Source: Hydrogenophaga crassostreae
Lineage (GTDB): Bacteria > Pseudomonadota > Gammaproteobacteria > Burkholderiales > Burkholderiaceae_C
DNA length: 64,000 nt
Direction of reading: 5' to 3'
Assembly (NCBI RefSeq): GCF_001761385.1
Contig: NZ_CP017476.1
Span: forward strand, 3,957,501-4,021,500
Shown here: one piece after another, positions 43,697 through 52,736 of the stretch
How positions within the stretch are numbered: position 1 is the stretch's first letter
Layout: every line of letters begins with the position of its first letter
Translations under genes and position numbers: made by a program
Notes under the pieces: model-generated
Database searches by the model: none
Told to the model about the DNA's origin: nothing
The model's input: only the letters and a program-made list of their open reading frames with translations

Positions 43697-43747
43697 AAAA
43701 ATGGTAGGCCGTGAGTGACTTGAACACTCGACCAAAGGATTATGAGT
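43697..43747 (-). repeat. Left island attachment site, displaced 3' half of the CAU tRNA gene
   Basis: A 51-base direct repeat of 62740-62790 with only four mismatches. It covers the CCA end, acceptor strand, T-arm, variable loop and anticodon arm of the CAU tRNA; homology stops within the anticodon region. The four differences form two compensating T-stem base pairs (GAGTG/CACTC here, GACAG/CTGTC in the intact gene). It marks the left island boundary. Confidence 0.9.
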
Positions 43748-43868
43748 TTGGCCCTCAAATGCTGTGCCTAGGCAAACGCACCGAAGATGACCGTAGCCTA
43801 GAAAAGCTAAAAGTACTTTGGTGACAGTAACTTAGCGAAGTTTGGTGAAACCGTCAAAACTTGATGGG

Positions 43869-43886
43869 TGTACCGCAGGTGTACCG
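43869..43886 (+). repeat. Paired TGTACCG direct repeats near the left island end
   Basis: TGTACCG occurs at 43869 and 43880, 11 bases apart (one helical turn). Related copies lie near the right end at 62658-62693. Spacing and location suggest integrase arm-type sites. The rest of 43748-43911 shows no gene. Confidence 0.45.
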
Positions 43887-43911
43887 AAGAACTGCTTCTA
43901 CTTTGAAGTGT

Positions 43912-44358
43912 TCAGCAGAAGTGCTTTTCGTACTGGTGTTCAATCTCAACAAGCAATCGTTGGCGTGCTCTTGTCATCTCGCGCATGACTGGGTCTCCTG
44001 GCTTCCTGACCTTAGGAGAAGAGCTCTCAAAATCATGTCCGGTGATGGCATCTACCAAATCGGCATACTTACCAAGCAGCTCCATACGACCGCGAAGCTC
44101 TGGAAATCTGCAGAGCTCAATGTCAAGCTCATCAAGCACTACCTTGATCTGCCAAGCTTCTACGTCTTTCGAGCCGACCCAGTACCCCACCCCAAGAACT
44201 ACGGCATCTTTGGCCAAAGCTTTGCAACGATCACAAGCGGATCGCATTTCTTTGCGAACCTCCCGCTTGTTATTTTGGGCATTAACAAAATACCAACCAA
44301 GAACAGTAAGAGCAGGGGGAGCCCAGGGCAAAACGTCCTTTGTCCACTCCACTGGCAT
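43912..44358 (-). CDS. Small membrane-anchored protein of the STAS/HATPase cassette
   Basis: A 148-residue protein of unknown family. One N-terminal hydrophobic segment (about 10-26, LPWAPPALTVLGWYFV) is followed by a basic, helical cytoplasmic part with cysteines (RSACDRCKALAKDAVVLG) and a charged C-terminus. Its ATG overlaps the stop of the STAS-like gene by one base (TGATG), so the two are co-translated; the longer frame to 44406 is therefore rejected. It may anchor the STAS/HATPase pair to the membrane. Confidence 0.65.
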   Translation of the reverse strand: MPVEWTKDVLPWAPPALTVLGWYFVNAQNNKREVRKEMRSACDRCKALAKDAVVLGVGYWVGSKDVEAWQIKVVLDELDIELCRFPELRGRMELLGKYADLVDAITGHDFESSSPKVRKPGDPVMREMTRARQRLLVEIEHQYEKHFC

Positions 44359-44690
44359 CAATGAACTCGCTCGCATCGAAGCGCGGCGTCGTGGATGTAC
44401 CTCCATATACGGATCGGGTCACTGCTTCGAGGTGACTTGAGTTCAAGTTTCTTCCGAAGGATCTCCTCGGAAAAACCTGCCCTCACCAGCCCTCCAAAGG
44501 CCTCTTCGAGGAAGGAAGAACCAGCAAGCTCAGTTCCCTCCATATCAACGATCACCTTTTCGCTAGTCCTAATGGCTGGAAGTAGCAAATTGTCTCGAAA
44601 GGCCGCGCCAGGGTAAGGACCATCGTCAAGAAATCGACCTGCTGGCGCAGGAGAAAACTGCTCGGCAACAGAGATTGTCAACGTGCTCAT
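44358..44690 (-). CDS. STAS-like (DUF4325-type) protein
   Basis: A 110-residue protein with a STAS-like core: a central VIVDMEGTELAGSSFLEEAFGGLVRAG strand-helix resembling anti-sigma-antagonist folds but without the usual phosphorylatable DSSG serine pattern in exact form. It lies 5 bases after the HATPase gene, with AAGGAG upstream of the ATG, and overlaps the next gene. The arrangement suggests a switch module; its output is unknown. Confidence 0.7.
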   Translation of the reverse strand: MSTLTISVAEQFSPAPAGRFLDDGPYPGAAFRDNLLLPAIRTSEKVIVDMEGTELAGSSFLEEAFGGLVRAGFSEEILRKKLELKSPRSSDPIRIWRYIHDAALRCERVH

Positions 44691-44695
44691 GATTG

Positions 44696-45763
44696 TTACT
44701 CCTTCAGCTTAAGAGGAAGGCTCCAGAGGATCAAGGTTCCTGGGAATGATCGCGAATACGCGGTCACCATACCCTCTTGGGAACTTGGCCCATATGAATA
44801 CTGCGCGCTTCCGGACACGATGTATAGACGCCCCGCAGAAGTGGAAGCCACAAATTCTCTCATTTCCGGCAAACCATTTCCACGATGTGGCAATCCAGTG
44901 CCCGACCTACGGTGTTCAACCGCTTGTAGTAGGAGCGCCTTGTCCAGCGCTTTTCCAGTGGGTATCACCTGTTCGATCAAGTTGAGGATGACCTCCCCTC
45001 TTTCAAGTCGCTCCTTCATGGTAGTCGGGATGCCAACCCCCATGTCATAAATTGCGATGTAAAGGTTTCCTGCCGTCTGTCCTTCAGGTTCAACGTATCG
45101 GGAAAACAGCCACCACCGACGAAGGTCCGGGGGGATCTCTGAGTCTGCCGGGTAGGCGTGGTGGCGCACATTGATCAACCCTTCTGTGAGTACGCTGAAC
45201 AAGTCTGGAGGAATCTCAGCACTAGTATTCTGTCGATAGCTGTGTAGAAGTTCACGAACATCCTCTCCTATCGCCTGCGTACCAGTCAAGTAGCGCCACT
45301 CAACTACTGACCTAGCAGTTGGCTGACTGGATTGAGGGCTCACACCAAGCTTGTCAGCAATACCAAAGTGCCTCAGCAACTGCGCAGAAAGTGACTTCGG
45401 TGGGCACCGTGCCGAGACTTTCCCCGGAAAAATTTCGAGAATCAGTTCTAGCGCGCCTAGCAGCACGAGCATCCCGCCCGGGTAGATCTTCTGAACTTTT
45501 GAAAAATCCAGTTTCACGCGACTACCACCACGGTCAAGAGCACGAATACATTGATCAACTACGTCGTGAATCTTGCACCGGTTTTCGTACCGCTCTGCGA
45601 CAAGGACACTTGGTATCAAAATCGTTGAAGTCCTTAAACGCCCCCTGACGCGACCAAAATAGTTGTCTCGCCGGACCGTGTTGGCCAATCGCCTAGAAAA
45701 CAATCCCTGTCGTCGTACCCGTCTACCAAGCCACTCCAGCCTACCCTCGGAAATTTTTTTCAT
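44696..45763 (-). CDS. STAS-like plus GHKL/HATPase regulatory protein
   Basis: A 355-residue protein joining an N-terminal STAS-like segment (about 75-140, VKLDFSKVQKIYPGGMLVLLG) to a GHKL ATPase domain: N-box E194-N198 in LTEGLINVRHHAY, G1 DMGVGIP at 240-246, and G2 GTGLPHRGNGL at 288-298. No histidine-kinase dimerisation helix, so it resembles anti-sigma kinases rather than two-component kinases. First of a three-gene cassette. Weak ribosome site before ATG 45763. Confidence 0.75.
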   Translation of the reverse strand: MKKISEGRLEWLGRRVRRQGLFSRRLANTVRRDNYFGRVRGRLRTSTILIPSVLVAERYENRCKIHDVVDQCIRALDRGGSRVKLDFSKVQKIYPGGMLVLLGALELILEIFPGKVSARCPPKSLSAQLLRHFGIADKLGVSPQSSQPTARSVVEWRYLTGTQAIGEDVRELLHSYRQNTSAEIPPDLFSVLTEGLINVRHHAYPADSEIPPDLRRWWLFSRYVEPEGQTAGNLYIAIYDMGVGIPTTMKERLERGEVILNLIEQVIPTGKALDKALLLQAVEHRRSGTGLPHRGNGLPEMREFVASTSAGRLYIVSGSAQYSYGPSSQEGMVTAYSRSFPGTLILWSLPLKLKE

Positions 45764-45791
45764 TTTTAGCTTCTGTTGACCTGCGAAATCG

Positions 45792-45817
45792 CAAGAAAAG
45801 AGGGCTGTTCAGGCCCT
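45792..45817 (-). terminator. Possible terminator between the res remnant and the HATPase gene
   Basis: On the minus strand AGGGC, seven-base loop, GCCCT, then CTTTTCTT. Short stem and imperfect T-tract. It lies in a 143-base gap, so it could separate the restriction genes from the cassette downstream. Confidence 0.4.
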
Positions 45818-45906
45818 ATCTAAGTCAAGTCTCACTTGAGTGCGTCTGCATCTCCCGCAAAGTTTCGGGGTCACCCGAGAACCTCCGTACGGGTTCGGCT
45901 CCCTAG

Positions 45907-46188
45907 TCAAAGCCGACCGATTTTTTTCAGCGCATCCGCCAGTCGTTCTGCCCCATCAATCGGATTGTTGTCGAACACCATCATGTACCGGTAGTCCCGC
46001 CCTGCCTTGGATTCCCAAAGCTTACCTAGCTTGAGTTTCAGCTCTGAGTCGCTGTTGTCGCGATCGTCTCCTTTGGTCTCGAGCGCGATGATCTTGCCAG
46101 CCTTGGTCTTCACGATGAGATCTGGGTAGTGGTTGAAGAAGCCATTGATACGGAAACCCTTGCCACGCGACAAGTTCACAAATGACAT
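45907..46188 (-). pseudogene. Orphan C-terminal nuclease domain of a type III-like restriction subunit
   Basis: A 93-residue frame matching only the last part of a Res subunit: PDLIVKTKAGKIIALETKG gives D23-X13-E37-T-K39, a complete PD-(D/E)XK nuclease motif, followed by NPIDGAERLADALKKIG. A stop codon two codons before the ATG excludes a longer frame. It is 38 bases past the stop of the intact-looking helicase gene, whose own nuclease motif lacks the lysine. It may be a remnant of another system, or a separately made nuclease; both are open. Confidence 0.6.
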
Positions 46189-46202
46189 TGGCTAAATGTC
46201 AT
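46182..46202. repeat. 8-base perfect inverted repeat after res
   Basis: ATGACATT - GGCTA - AATGTCAT, overlapping the start codon of the orphan nuclease frame. On mRNA it could sequester that start. No T-tract follows. Confidence 0.4.
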
Positions 46203-46226
46203 CTGAGTCACCGTGTCGCACAAAAA

Positions 46227-48794
46227 TCACGAGTAGTCTTTGGCCAACACTCCCTCGAACAATGCTTTAGCGCTCGTTGTGCTCTCGATCGCTTGGCGAA
46301 CATCACTATTTTTTAGATCAAGCGCGCGCAACTTGCCGCTGGCCTCCGCAACTGATTCCATTCGCCGATAGAAGCCCGAAAATTCTTCAGCGTACTTCGC
46401 CAAGCCTTTCAGTTTTGGCAAAGCATCGGCCAAGTGGAAGCTATGGGGATCGACCAGATCTACCACCACCTTGCCATCCTGTTCGGCAAAGAAAATGAAG
46501 TCAGGTCGAACGATCTTGTACTGCTCATCTTCGATGTAGGCGATGCCCAGTGAAGCTTGTCCTGGCTGCTGCGGATTGCGATACCAAAAACTGAACCCAG
46601 CATGTTTGGACTCGGCTTCAAAAACCTTGCGCTCCCACTCGTTCAACTCTGCAGGGTACTTGCCATCTTTGTCGCAAAGCAAATGGCCCTTCCATGCCGG
46701 GAAGGCGACATCTTTGTCGTGCTCACGTGCCTTGGTAGCCTCGTAGCGGGATTCGGGCTTTGACAAACCCACACTCTGTGGCTCCGTGCTCATTTCGATG
46801 ACCTGGCGATAAGACTCCCTGCGGTCGTCGCTGAGTGCCTTGATTTGCGGCGAGTATTCCTTCAGCCATACCTTTGCTAGGGCATCGGCTTGCGCATCGA
46901 AGTAGGCGGGCGCCATTGTGACCAACCCCAAGCCAGCTACCGTGACTCGGGCCTCGGTGATGGCCTCCAAATACTCCTCAGGATCATCGTCAAGGTTGGC
47001 CACCTTTTGCGCCAGATGCTCAACATAGCTCTTTGAAATATCAGGACTGAAGATGCGTGCAGCACGTCGGTAAGCGTCGTCGATCACCGCCACGTCTGCG
47101 TCCTCCCAAAACTCATCAAAGCTCTTTGCTTTGCCCTTCATGTCGGCGATCAAGGTCTTACCGTCCACGGTCAGCACCGACTTGCGCTTTGCTCCGATCT
47201 CCTCCTTTTGGCTTTCCTGAAACGCATCCAAAGCCTTGTGCATCGCTGCATGGGCCTGTGCGCCCGCGCCAGGGAGAATGCCGTCAGAGGCCAATTCGTG
47301 CCCCAGTGCTGTTAACCGTTGTGCTGGCTTGGCGCCACGTTGCGGGCGTGTCTGTGATGGCAAGGCTTCAAACGCCTCCCAAACGGCGGATGATGCGTCT
47401 GGGTGTGGCGTCACCTCCACATAGTCGATGAGGATGCGCCCGGATGGCGGCGCCGAGTCGTCACCTTTCATGAGTGCATCGACGACCTCTTTCACGGTCT
47501 TTCGGTCGAACCTTGGGAGCAGACAGTCAACGGCGTTCAACCGATCATGGCCAGGGATGCGGCGAGCCAGCGGCGAGCGAACCATGCGTCCCAACAACTG
47601 GGTGATGTGGGTGCGGTCCTTGGCAGGGCGGAAAGAAACCATCACCTCCGCACGCGGGCAATCCCAGCCTGTGCTGATTGCGTCCTTTGCGATCAGCACG
47701 CGCACCCATGTGGACTCGTGAACCCGTTGAGGTTCGATGTAGGGCACATCGCGATTCCCGAAACGCTGTGTGGTGTGGTCTCCGAAAACATGCGCAACGC
47801 AAGCTGGAGGCAGCTCAGGATATCGCTCGAAAATGGTGTCAAGCGCCCGACCAATCTCGCTAGGATCAGGCGTATTGGGAACCTGCAGAACCATCAATGG
47901 GAGTACGAGTCGCGCATCCGTTTGCTGCTTCGCGTAGGCCGCCCAGGCAGTGGTCGAGTCCTTCAATTTGTCTGTGGCGCGACGCACGAGCACGGTATCA
48001 AAATCACCCGCCTCGTCCGGGATATCCAGCAAGATGGTGTCCTTGACAAGGCCCGACTCTTGCACCTTGATCGGGTCAACGACAACGTTTGGCAATTTGA
48101 TGTGTTTGCCTGCGGATTCGATGGCCTGGTTAAAACGCTCCACAGTCGCCGAAATGCCCCAAACTACTGGAACGCCCGGCATGCCGCCAAAGCCGTTGAT
48201 CAGTCTCTGCACGATGGTGCTTTTCTCTTTTGTTGTGGCACTGCCCATGCCACGATGCGCTTCATCCAACACCAAATATAGGGTCAAACCGGTATCTTCA
48301 ATGGTGTTACGTATCGTGTCCCACAGCGTGTAAGCTTGGGCATCAGGCCGAACCTGTGTGATCAGATCGTCATCGCCCTCAAAGCCTCGCACCAGCAGGC
48401 TGTTCTTTCCAAACTTCTGAGTGTTAAGGAAATAAATTTTCCCGGCTTCGAACTTGCGACGGCTGAACGGGTGCTCCACCACGACCATGTCGCTGTGATT
48501 GATGCGGTCACTAGCCTCCATCAGACGGAAGCGGGTTTGTTCGTTAAGCGATGGATCATCACTGAACCAGAGCACTACTGCACCTGGGTCTGCATCGAAG
48601 CTAAATTCATCGTCTCCATAGAATAAGGCTTCAAGGGCCGCTGCCGCCATGACAGTCTTACCCGCACCCGTCACAGCGGTGAGTGAAAACGCTGTTTTAT
48701 CGCGCTCGCCGTGCCATAAACGACGCGCCTTCCTAACATTGGACAGTGCGTCTAAAACTGCGTCACGCTGGTAGTCCTTGAGAGTGAACTTCAT
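46227..48794 (-). CDS. res: Type III-like restriction subunit (DEAD/DEAH helicase)
   Basis: An 855-residue superfamily 2 helicase: Walker A TGAGKT at 42-47, DEAH at 177-180, and motif VI QLLGRMVRSPLARR near 423. The C-terminal nuclease region is odd: RPDFIFF...VVVDLVD (765-781) keeps the D-X13-D spacing but has Val where the catalytic Lys is expected. It starts 3 bases after the methyltransferase gene, a standard mod-res order. It probably translocates on DNA as a defence enzyme; cleavage ability is doubtful from the motif alone. Confidence 0.85.
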   Translation of the reverse strand: MKFTLKDYQRDAVLDALSNVRKARRLWHGERDKTAFSLTAVTGAGKTVMAAAALEALFYGDDEFSFDADPGAVVLWFSDDPSLNEQTRFRLMEASDRINHSDMVVVEHPFSRRKFEAGKIYFLNTQKFGKNSLLVRGFEGDDDLITQVRPDAQAYTLWDTIRNTIEDTGLTLYLVLDEAHRGMGSATTKEKSTIVQRLINGFGGMPGVPVVWGISATVERFNQAIESAGKHIKLPNVVVDPIKVQESGLVKDTILLDIPDEAGDFDTVLVRRATDKLKDSTTAWAAYAKQQTDARLVLPLMVLQVPNTPDPSEIGRALDTIFERYPELPPACVAHVFGDHTTQRFGNRDVPYIEPQRVHESTWVRVLIAKDAISTGWDCPRAEVMVSFRPAKDRTHITQLLGRMVRSPLARRIPGHDRLNAVDCLLPRFDRKTVKEVVDALMKGDDSAPPSGRILIDYVEVTPHPDASSAVWEAFEALPSQTRPQRGAKPAQRLTALGHELASDGILPGAGAQAHAAMHKALDAFQESQKEEIGAKRKSVLTVDGKTLIADMKGKAKSFDEFWEDADVAVIDDAYRRAARIFSPDISKSYVEHLAQKVANLDDDPEEYLEAITEARVTVAGLGLVTMAPAYFDAQADALAKVWLKEYSPQIKALSDDRRESYRQVIEMSTEPQSVGLSKPESRYEATKAREHDKDVAFPAWKGHLLCDKDGKYPAELNEWERKVFEAESKHAGFSFWYRNPQQPGQASLGIAYIEDEQYKIVRPDFIFFAEQDGKVVVDLVDPHSFHLADALPKLKGLAKYAEEFSGFYRRMESVAEASGKLRALDLKNSDVRQAIESTTSAKALFEGVLAKDYS

Positions 48795-48797
48795 GCA

Positions 48798-50927
48798 CTA
48801 ATCCCCGTTAGAGAAACTAAAATTGGTTAGATACGACTCGTACAAGCGAACGGGCTCTATGCCATTTCGTAGCCGCTTGGCAATGGCCTGAAAGCGACGG
48901 TCGTCGTCGGTCACGACGTAGGCCACGCGCAGTCCGTTGGCCTGATTCACCGCATCAATGAAAGAAGTTGCTGCATCAACTGACGTTAACAATGCGTAAG
49001 CATCTACGACGGCCCAGCCATTGGCTGGCAGCTTGTCGATACGCTTACCACGCGCACCGGCCCGCAGCCAAAGCAGGGGGGCAATGCGAGCGTAGGCCAA
49101 GTTGTGGTTCACAGCGTTCCTAGCCTCGTAGGTCAATGTGAAGAACTCAGCATTTTCCTCAAAGCCTTCAGCCATGGGAAACTCATCGGTGAACTTGTAG
49201 TCACCTTTGATAGGCTCACCATCAGGAGTATTGCCTGTGATGGCTGCAGCCACGCGAGGCTTGGTGATGTATTCGCAAATACCGTTTCGCTCCCAAAGCT
49301 CATCGCCTGGGCGAAGTCTTTGAGCAAGCAGCGCTTTCTGCTCGTCAGCGGCAACTTCGTTGTTGGTGACGGAAATGCTCTGACGACTGCCGCCATCTTG
49401 ATTGTTCAGCCGCATAACTGCATGTGCAGTAGTGCCTGAGCCACAAAAGAAATCCATCACGATCCCATTGGGCTTCTCGGAGAGAAAGACACGCAGCATA
49501 TCCTCAACCAAATAGAGTGATTTCGGAAATGGGAACTTTCTTCCTGGAATGAAACGACTCAGGTGCTCAGATCCATACATACCTGCGTTGTGCGAGTCTC
49601 GAAACCACACCGTTCGAGGCAGTTTCTTTCGCTCGATGTGCTCAGCGTGCTCTAGCTGTAGAACACCATTCTGGTCACGCCCAGTAACTCTGATTTCGCC
49701 GCTTTTTATGCGCGCCAGGTCCTTGGAAATCAAGTAGCTGATTGACCATTGGTCCCTAGCTTTGCTATACGCACCAACCTTTGCGGTTCCTTCACTGGCG
49801 TATTTACGCAAGGACTCAACACCGAGTGTCCAACGACCTTCTGCACCGTTCGTACGTATCGGCCAAACAGCTACACAGCCCATTGGCGCCTCTACGCTAA
49901 ATCGATTCGCACCAAGCGGTAACGGGTCGCCTGCAGAGACAATCGCTTTCCGCACAGGGTCAATAAAAATCGGATAGAACTGGCGCGGCGAATCTGCGCG
50001 AAGAGAGTCGGTCCCTCTTCGCATCAATCGATTCCAGATGTCGATTCGTTGTTTGGCAATTGTCTCGTCTGACGTAAGTAAATCATCTGAGCCTTGTGTC
50101 ACACGGACACCTCCAACAAACACAACAAAAGCATATTCGTCAACTCGAGCGAACTCCTGACCACGAGCTACACCGCGCTGATTGGTTACCGTGGTTACCA
50201 TCTGAATGCGGGATCCTGCGAAAACTTGCTCCAACAGAAGGCCGAGGCGGTTTACCTCTTTCTCGTCGATAGTCACGATAAGTACTGAATCCTGCGGAGT
50301 GAGTAGTTCGCGCGCCACCATCAAACGACGCTCCATCATCGCTAACCACTTGCTGTGCCGATACTGGTCGTCTCCCTCGACATAATCGTTGTTGTATTTC
50401 CAGTCCTTCGCGCCCGTGTTATATGGGGGGTCGATGTAAATAGCATCTACCTTGCCACGATGCGTATAGGTCAATGCCTTCAGTGCGTGGTAGTTCTCGC
50501 CATTGATAACCGAATGGAATGGCTTATTACCACCGCGCTCCACCTTGCCCGTGCTAACCAAGCCAGGGTAGATCGTGTCGCGGAACTCGGCCACCACCAC
50601 CAGGTCACCTAGCCCCGCCGAGATCGTTTCGGGAAATGCGGCTCCGAGCAACTCCAAGTCGGCTGTATTTTTGGCCTTGTGAATGTATTTGACCTGCCAC
50701 AGCCTCTGGTCGCCCTTCTGCTTCGATCCGCGCTCTGGCAGCACGCGTACCTTGTCACCTTTGCGAACGGGTCGTAGCGGGAGCTCCACAACTTCCGGGC
50801 TGTGACGCTCGAAGTTCAGACCATAGGGCAGGCGCGAGGACAAAACATTGAACTCTTGTTCAAGGTCGGCGCCGAGTTGCGAGTCTCTTGCCTTGGCACG
50901 GGAAATTAAATCAGTAAGACGGGACAC
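48798..50927 (-). CDS. mod: Type III-like site-specific DNA methyltransferase (Mod)
   Basis: A 709-residue adenine-type methyltransferase of the beta order: catalytic DPPY at 166-169 comes before the AdoMet motif FCGSGT at 494-499, with a target-recognition region between them. The start is GTG at 50927 with AGG eight bases upstream. It protects host sites from, and guides, the adjacent helicase. Base composition is lower in GC than the flanking chromosome, which fits horizontal transfer. Confidence 0.87.
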   Translation of the reverse strand: MSRLTDLISRAKARDSQLGADLEQEFNVLSSRLPYGLNFERHSPEVVELPLRPVRKGDKVRVLPERGSKQKGDQRLWQVKYIHKAKNTADLELLGAAFPETISAGLGDLVVVAEFRDTIYPGLVSTGKVERGGNKPFHSVINGENYHALKALTYTHRGKVDAIYIDPPYNTGAKDWKYNNDYVEGDDQYRHSKWLAMMERRLMVARELLTPQDSVLIVTIDEKEVNRLGLLLEQVFAGSRIQMVTTVTNQRGVARGQEFARVDEYAFVVFVGGVRVTQGSDDLLTSDETIAKQRIDIWNRLMRRGTDSLRADSPRQFYPIFIDPVRKAIVSAGDPLPLGANRFSVEAPMGCVAVWPIRTNGAEGRWTLGVESLRKYASEGTAKVGAYSKARDQWSISYLISKDLARIKSGEIRVTGRDQNGVLQLEHAEHIERKKLPRTVWFRDSHNAGMYGSEHLSRFIPGRKFPFPKSLYLVEDMLRVFLSEKPNGIVMDFFCGSGTTAHAVMRLNNQDGGSRQSISVTNNEVAADEQKALLAQRLRPGDELWERNGICEYITKPRVAAAITGNTPDGEPIKGDYKFTDEFPMAEGFEENAEFFTLTYEARNAVNHNLAYARIAPLLWLRAGARGKRIDKLPANGWAVVDAYALLTSVDAATSFIDAVNQANGLRVAYVVTDDDRRFQAIAKRLRNGIEPVRLYESYLTNFSFSNGD

Positions 50928-50978
50928 GATAGCTACCTGTGTGTATTTGCGTTGCTTTGTAGAGAGTGAAGAGTTGCG

Positions 50979-52319
50979 TCATCGCTTCCCCATCAGGGGA
51001 GATTGACCATTTTTTCTGTTGTCTGCTGCCAGCTTTGGGGGCGGCGAAAAGCCTTCAAATGCATCACCCGCCGCCCATTCACCCACCGCGTACATACGCT
51101 GATCGCGCAGCCCTTGCACGCCTTCGGTCCAATCCCTGAGCATGCTCTTGCCGATTTCTTCAAAGCCGGGGTGCTGCGCCATCGCTTGGCGCACAAGCGG
51201 GCCCACATCGGCCACAGCGTCGCTGATGGCCTCAAGCATCTGGGCCTGCTCTTTTGGCTGAATGCCAAAGGTGGCGGCAATGAATTTCTGCAGGTTCTTG
51301 CCCGGCGCCCATGTCTTCTTGCCCATGAATTCGATGCCGGGTGGGTTGTGCTGAAAACCTGCGTAGACGCTGGTGGTCAGCATGTCGTAGGCGGGTGACA
51401 GGTGCACGTCGGCCCGGCTGGTGTAGAGCAAGGCCAGGTTCTTGGCGTGGCAATCTGCGTTGCGCAGCGCGTAGGTCAACAGCAAAGTGGTCGCGAGCTG
51501 GCGGTTGGTCTCTAGCCGCTGGGCGCCGGGCACGTGGTCGCGAACGGCTTTGGCAATGCGCTCCCAGGTGGTGTCGTACTTGGCGGCAGGGCGCAAGCCC
51601 AGCAGGCTGCAAAAGTCTTCCATGCCCCAATGGGGTTGGCCGTTTTCATCGACGTCAAAGCGGTGCACCACCAGCGCCTGTCCATCGTCTGACACTTCGG
51701 TCTTGGCGGTGGGCATCACGCGGCTGGCCACTTGCATGCACAGGTGTTCGTTCAACGCCACGAAAGGCAGTTGGGCGCTTGAGCCTTTGATGATGTGGCG
51801 GCGGGTCAGAAGGCTGGCTTTTCGGTGTTTCGCCAGAGGGGAGCCAGCTTCGTCTTGCGCATCCAAGAATTTGGGCACCACACCCGACACACCGCTGGTG
51901 GCGTGTTCACGCACCAAGGCGGCGAAGGCGGCTTCCGAGTTGTCGCCCTTCAGCAGGGTGGCCACTTCAACCGGTTTGGCGGGTTCGCTGAGTGCGGCGC
52001 CCGGCGCGGCCACTTGCAAGCGGCCCACCATGTTGCGCCCAATGACTGACAACAAGGCGATCGGGCTGGCGCCGATGTGAGGGCCAAACTGTTCTTGCAG
52101 CACCTGGAGCAAATAGCCCTCGGGCAGGTTCATTTGCAAGACCGGGGGGAGCTGGTCGTCCCACACGTAGCTCTCCGTGCGCACCGGCATGGTGAGCGAG
52201 ACGAAATCGTCTGGCGCGCTTTCAACGGTGTTGGCGTTGTAAGCGAGCACGCTTTTGAAGTCGCCGGACTGCTCCAGCGTGGCCACGTTTCGGCCCAGAA
52301 CGTAGACCGAGAGCTTCAT
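50979..52319 (-). CDS. hipA: HipA-type kinase toxin
   Basis: A 446-residue HipA-family serine/threonine kinase toxin: N-terminal couple-HipA region (VYVLGRNVATL, MNLPEGYLLQVL), ATP-binding KGSSAQLPF, catalytic NADCHAKNLAL and the magnesium-binding SPAYDMLTT. Such kinases phosphorylate a translation factor such as GltX to induce dormancy. Its ATG overlaps hipB by four bases (ATGA). Confidence 0.9.
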   Translation of the reverse strand: MKLSVYVLGRNVATLEQSGDFKSVLAYNANTVESAPDDFVSLTMPVRTESYVWDDQLPPVLQMNLPEGYLLQVLQEQFGPHIGASPIALLSVIGRNMVGRLQVAAPGAALSEPAKPVEVATLLKGDNSEAAFAALVREHATSGVSGVVPKFLDAQDEAGSPLAKHRKASLLTRRHIIKGSSAQLPFVALNEHLCMQVASRVMPTAKTEVSDDGQALVVHRFDVDENGQPHWGMEDFCSLLGLRPAAKYDTTWERIAKAVRDHVPGAQRLETNRQLATTLLLTYALRNADCHAKNLALLYTSRADVHLSPAYDMLTTSVYAGFQHNPPGIEFMGKKTWAPGKNLQKFIAATFGIQPKEQAQMLEAISDAVADVGPLVRQAMAQHPGFEEIGKSMLRDWTEGVQGLRDQRMYAVGEWAAGDAFEGFSPPPKLAADNRKNGQSPLMGKR

Positions 52320-52570
52320 GCCTGGTTGCGCTCCTGCCTCAGCTCATCGAGCGTGCCGGATTGGCCTGAACGGATGACGTTGAGCTCCATGCCCAACACC
52401 GCGAGCACAGCCAGTAGCTTGCGCGAGCCGAACTCGGCACTGCGGCCCCGCTCAAAGCGGGACAACGACTCGGGGGTGATACCGGCTTGCTCTGCCACTG
52501 CCTGCTGACGCAGACCCAGCGCCTTACGGCGCTCGGCAACAGCCTCGCCCAGTTCTTGTAGAGTTTGCAC
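52316..52570 (-). CDS. hipB: HipB-type antitoxin and repressor
   Basis: An 84-residue Xre/Cro helix-turn-helix protein (RQQAVAEQAGITPESLSRFERGR). It neutralises HipA and represses the operon. The start is GTG at 52570, directly against operator 1 with no ribosome site visible, so the message may be leaderless. Confidence 0.87.
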   Translation of the reverse strand: MQTLQELGEAVAERRKALGLRQQAVAEQAGITPESLSRFERGRSAEFGSRKLLAVLAVLGMELNVIRSGQSGTLDELRQERNQA

Positions 52571-52586
52571 TTGATAACTATATCAA
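52571..52586. promoter_or_regulatory. HipB operator 1
   Basis: Perfect palindrome TTGATA - ACTA - TATCAA directly before the hipB start codon. HipB operators in other bacteria are similar TATCC/GGATA palindromes with a short spacer. Confidence 0.75.
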
Positions 52587-52610
52587 TAAATCTACAAACT
52601 TAGAATTTTC

Positions 52611-52626
52611 TTGATAAAAATATCAA
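52611..52626. promoter_or_regulatory. HipB operator 2
   Basis: Second identical palindrome TTGATA - AAAA - TATCAA, 40 bases from operator 1 centre to centre (about four helical turns). Same-face spacing suggests cooperative binding or looping. Confidence 0.75.
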
Positions 52627-52736
52627 GTTTCAGCATGCTTGCTTCATGCACTGTGTCGCCCAAATGCCCCAGTAACGTCCATCGGGCCAGCTCTGAGACG
52701 AAGCGGGGCCACCAGGTCGGTGTCATTCTTGGCCAA

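Noticed and set aside
46182..46202. Terminator after res
   Set aside because: The hairpin is short and lacks a T-tract, so it is listed only as an inverted repeat.
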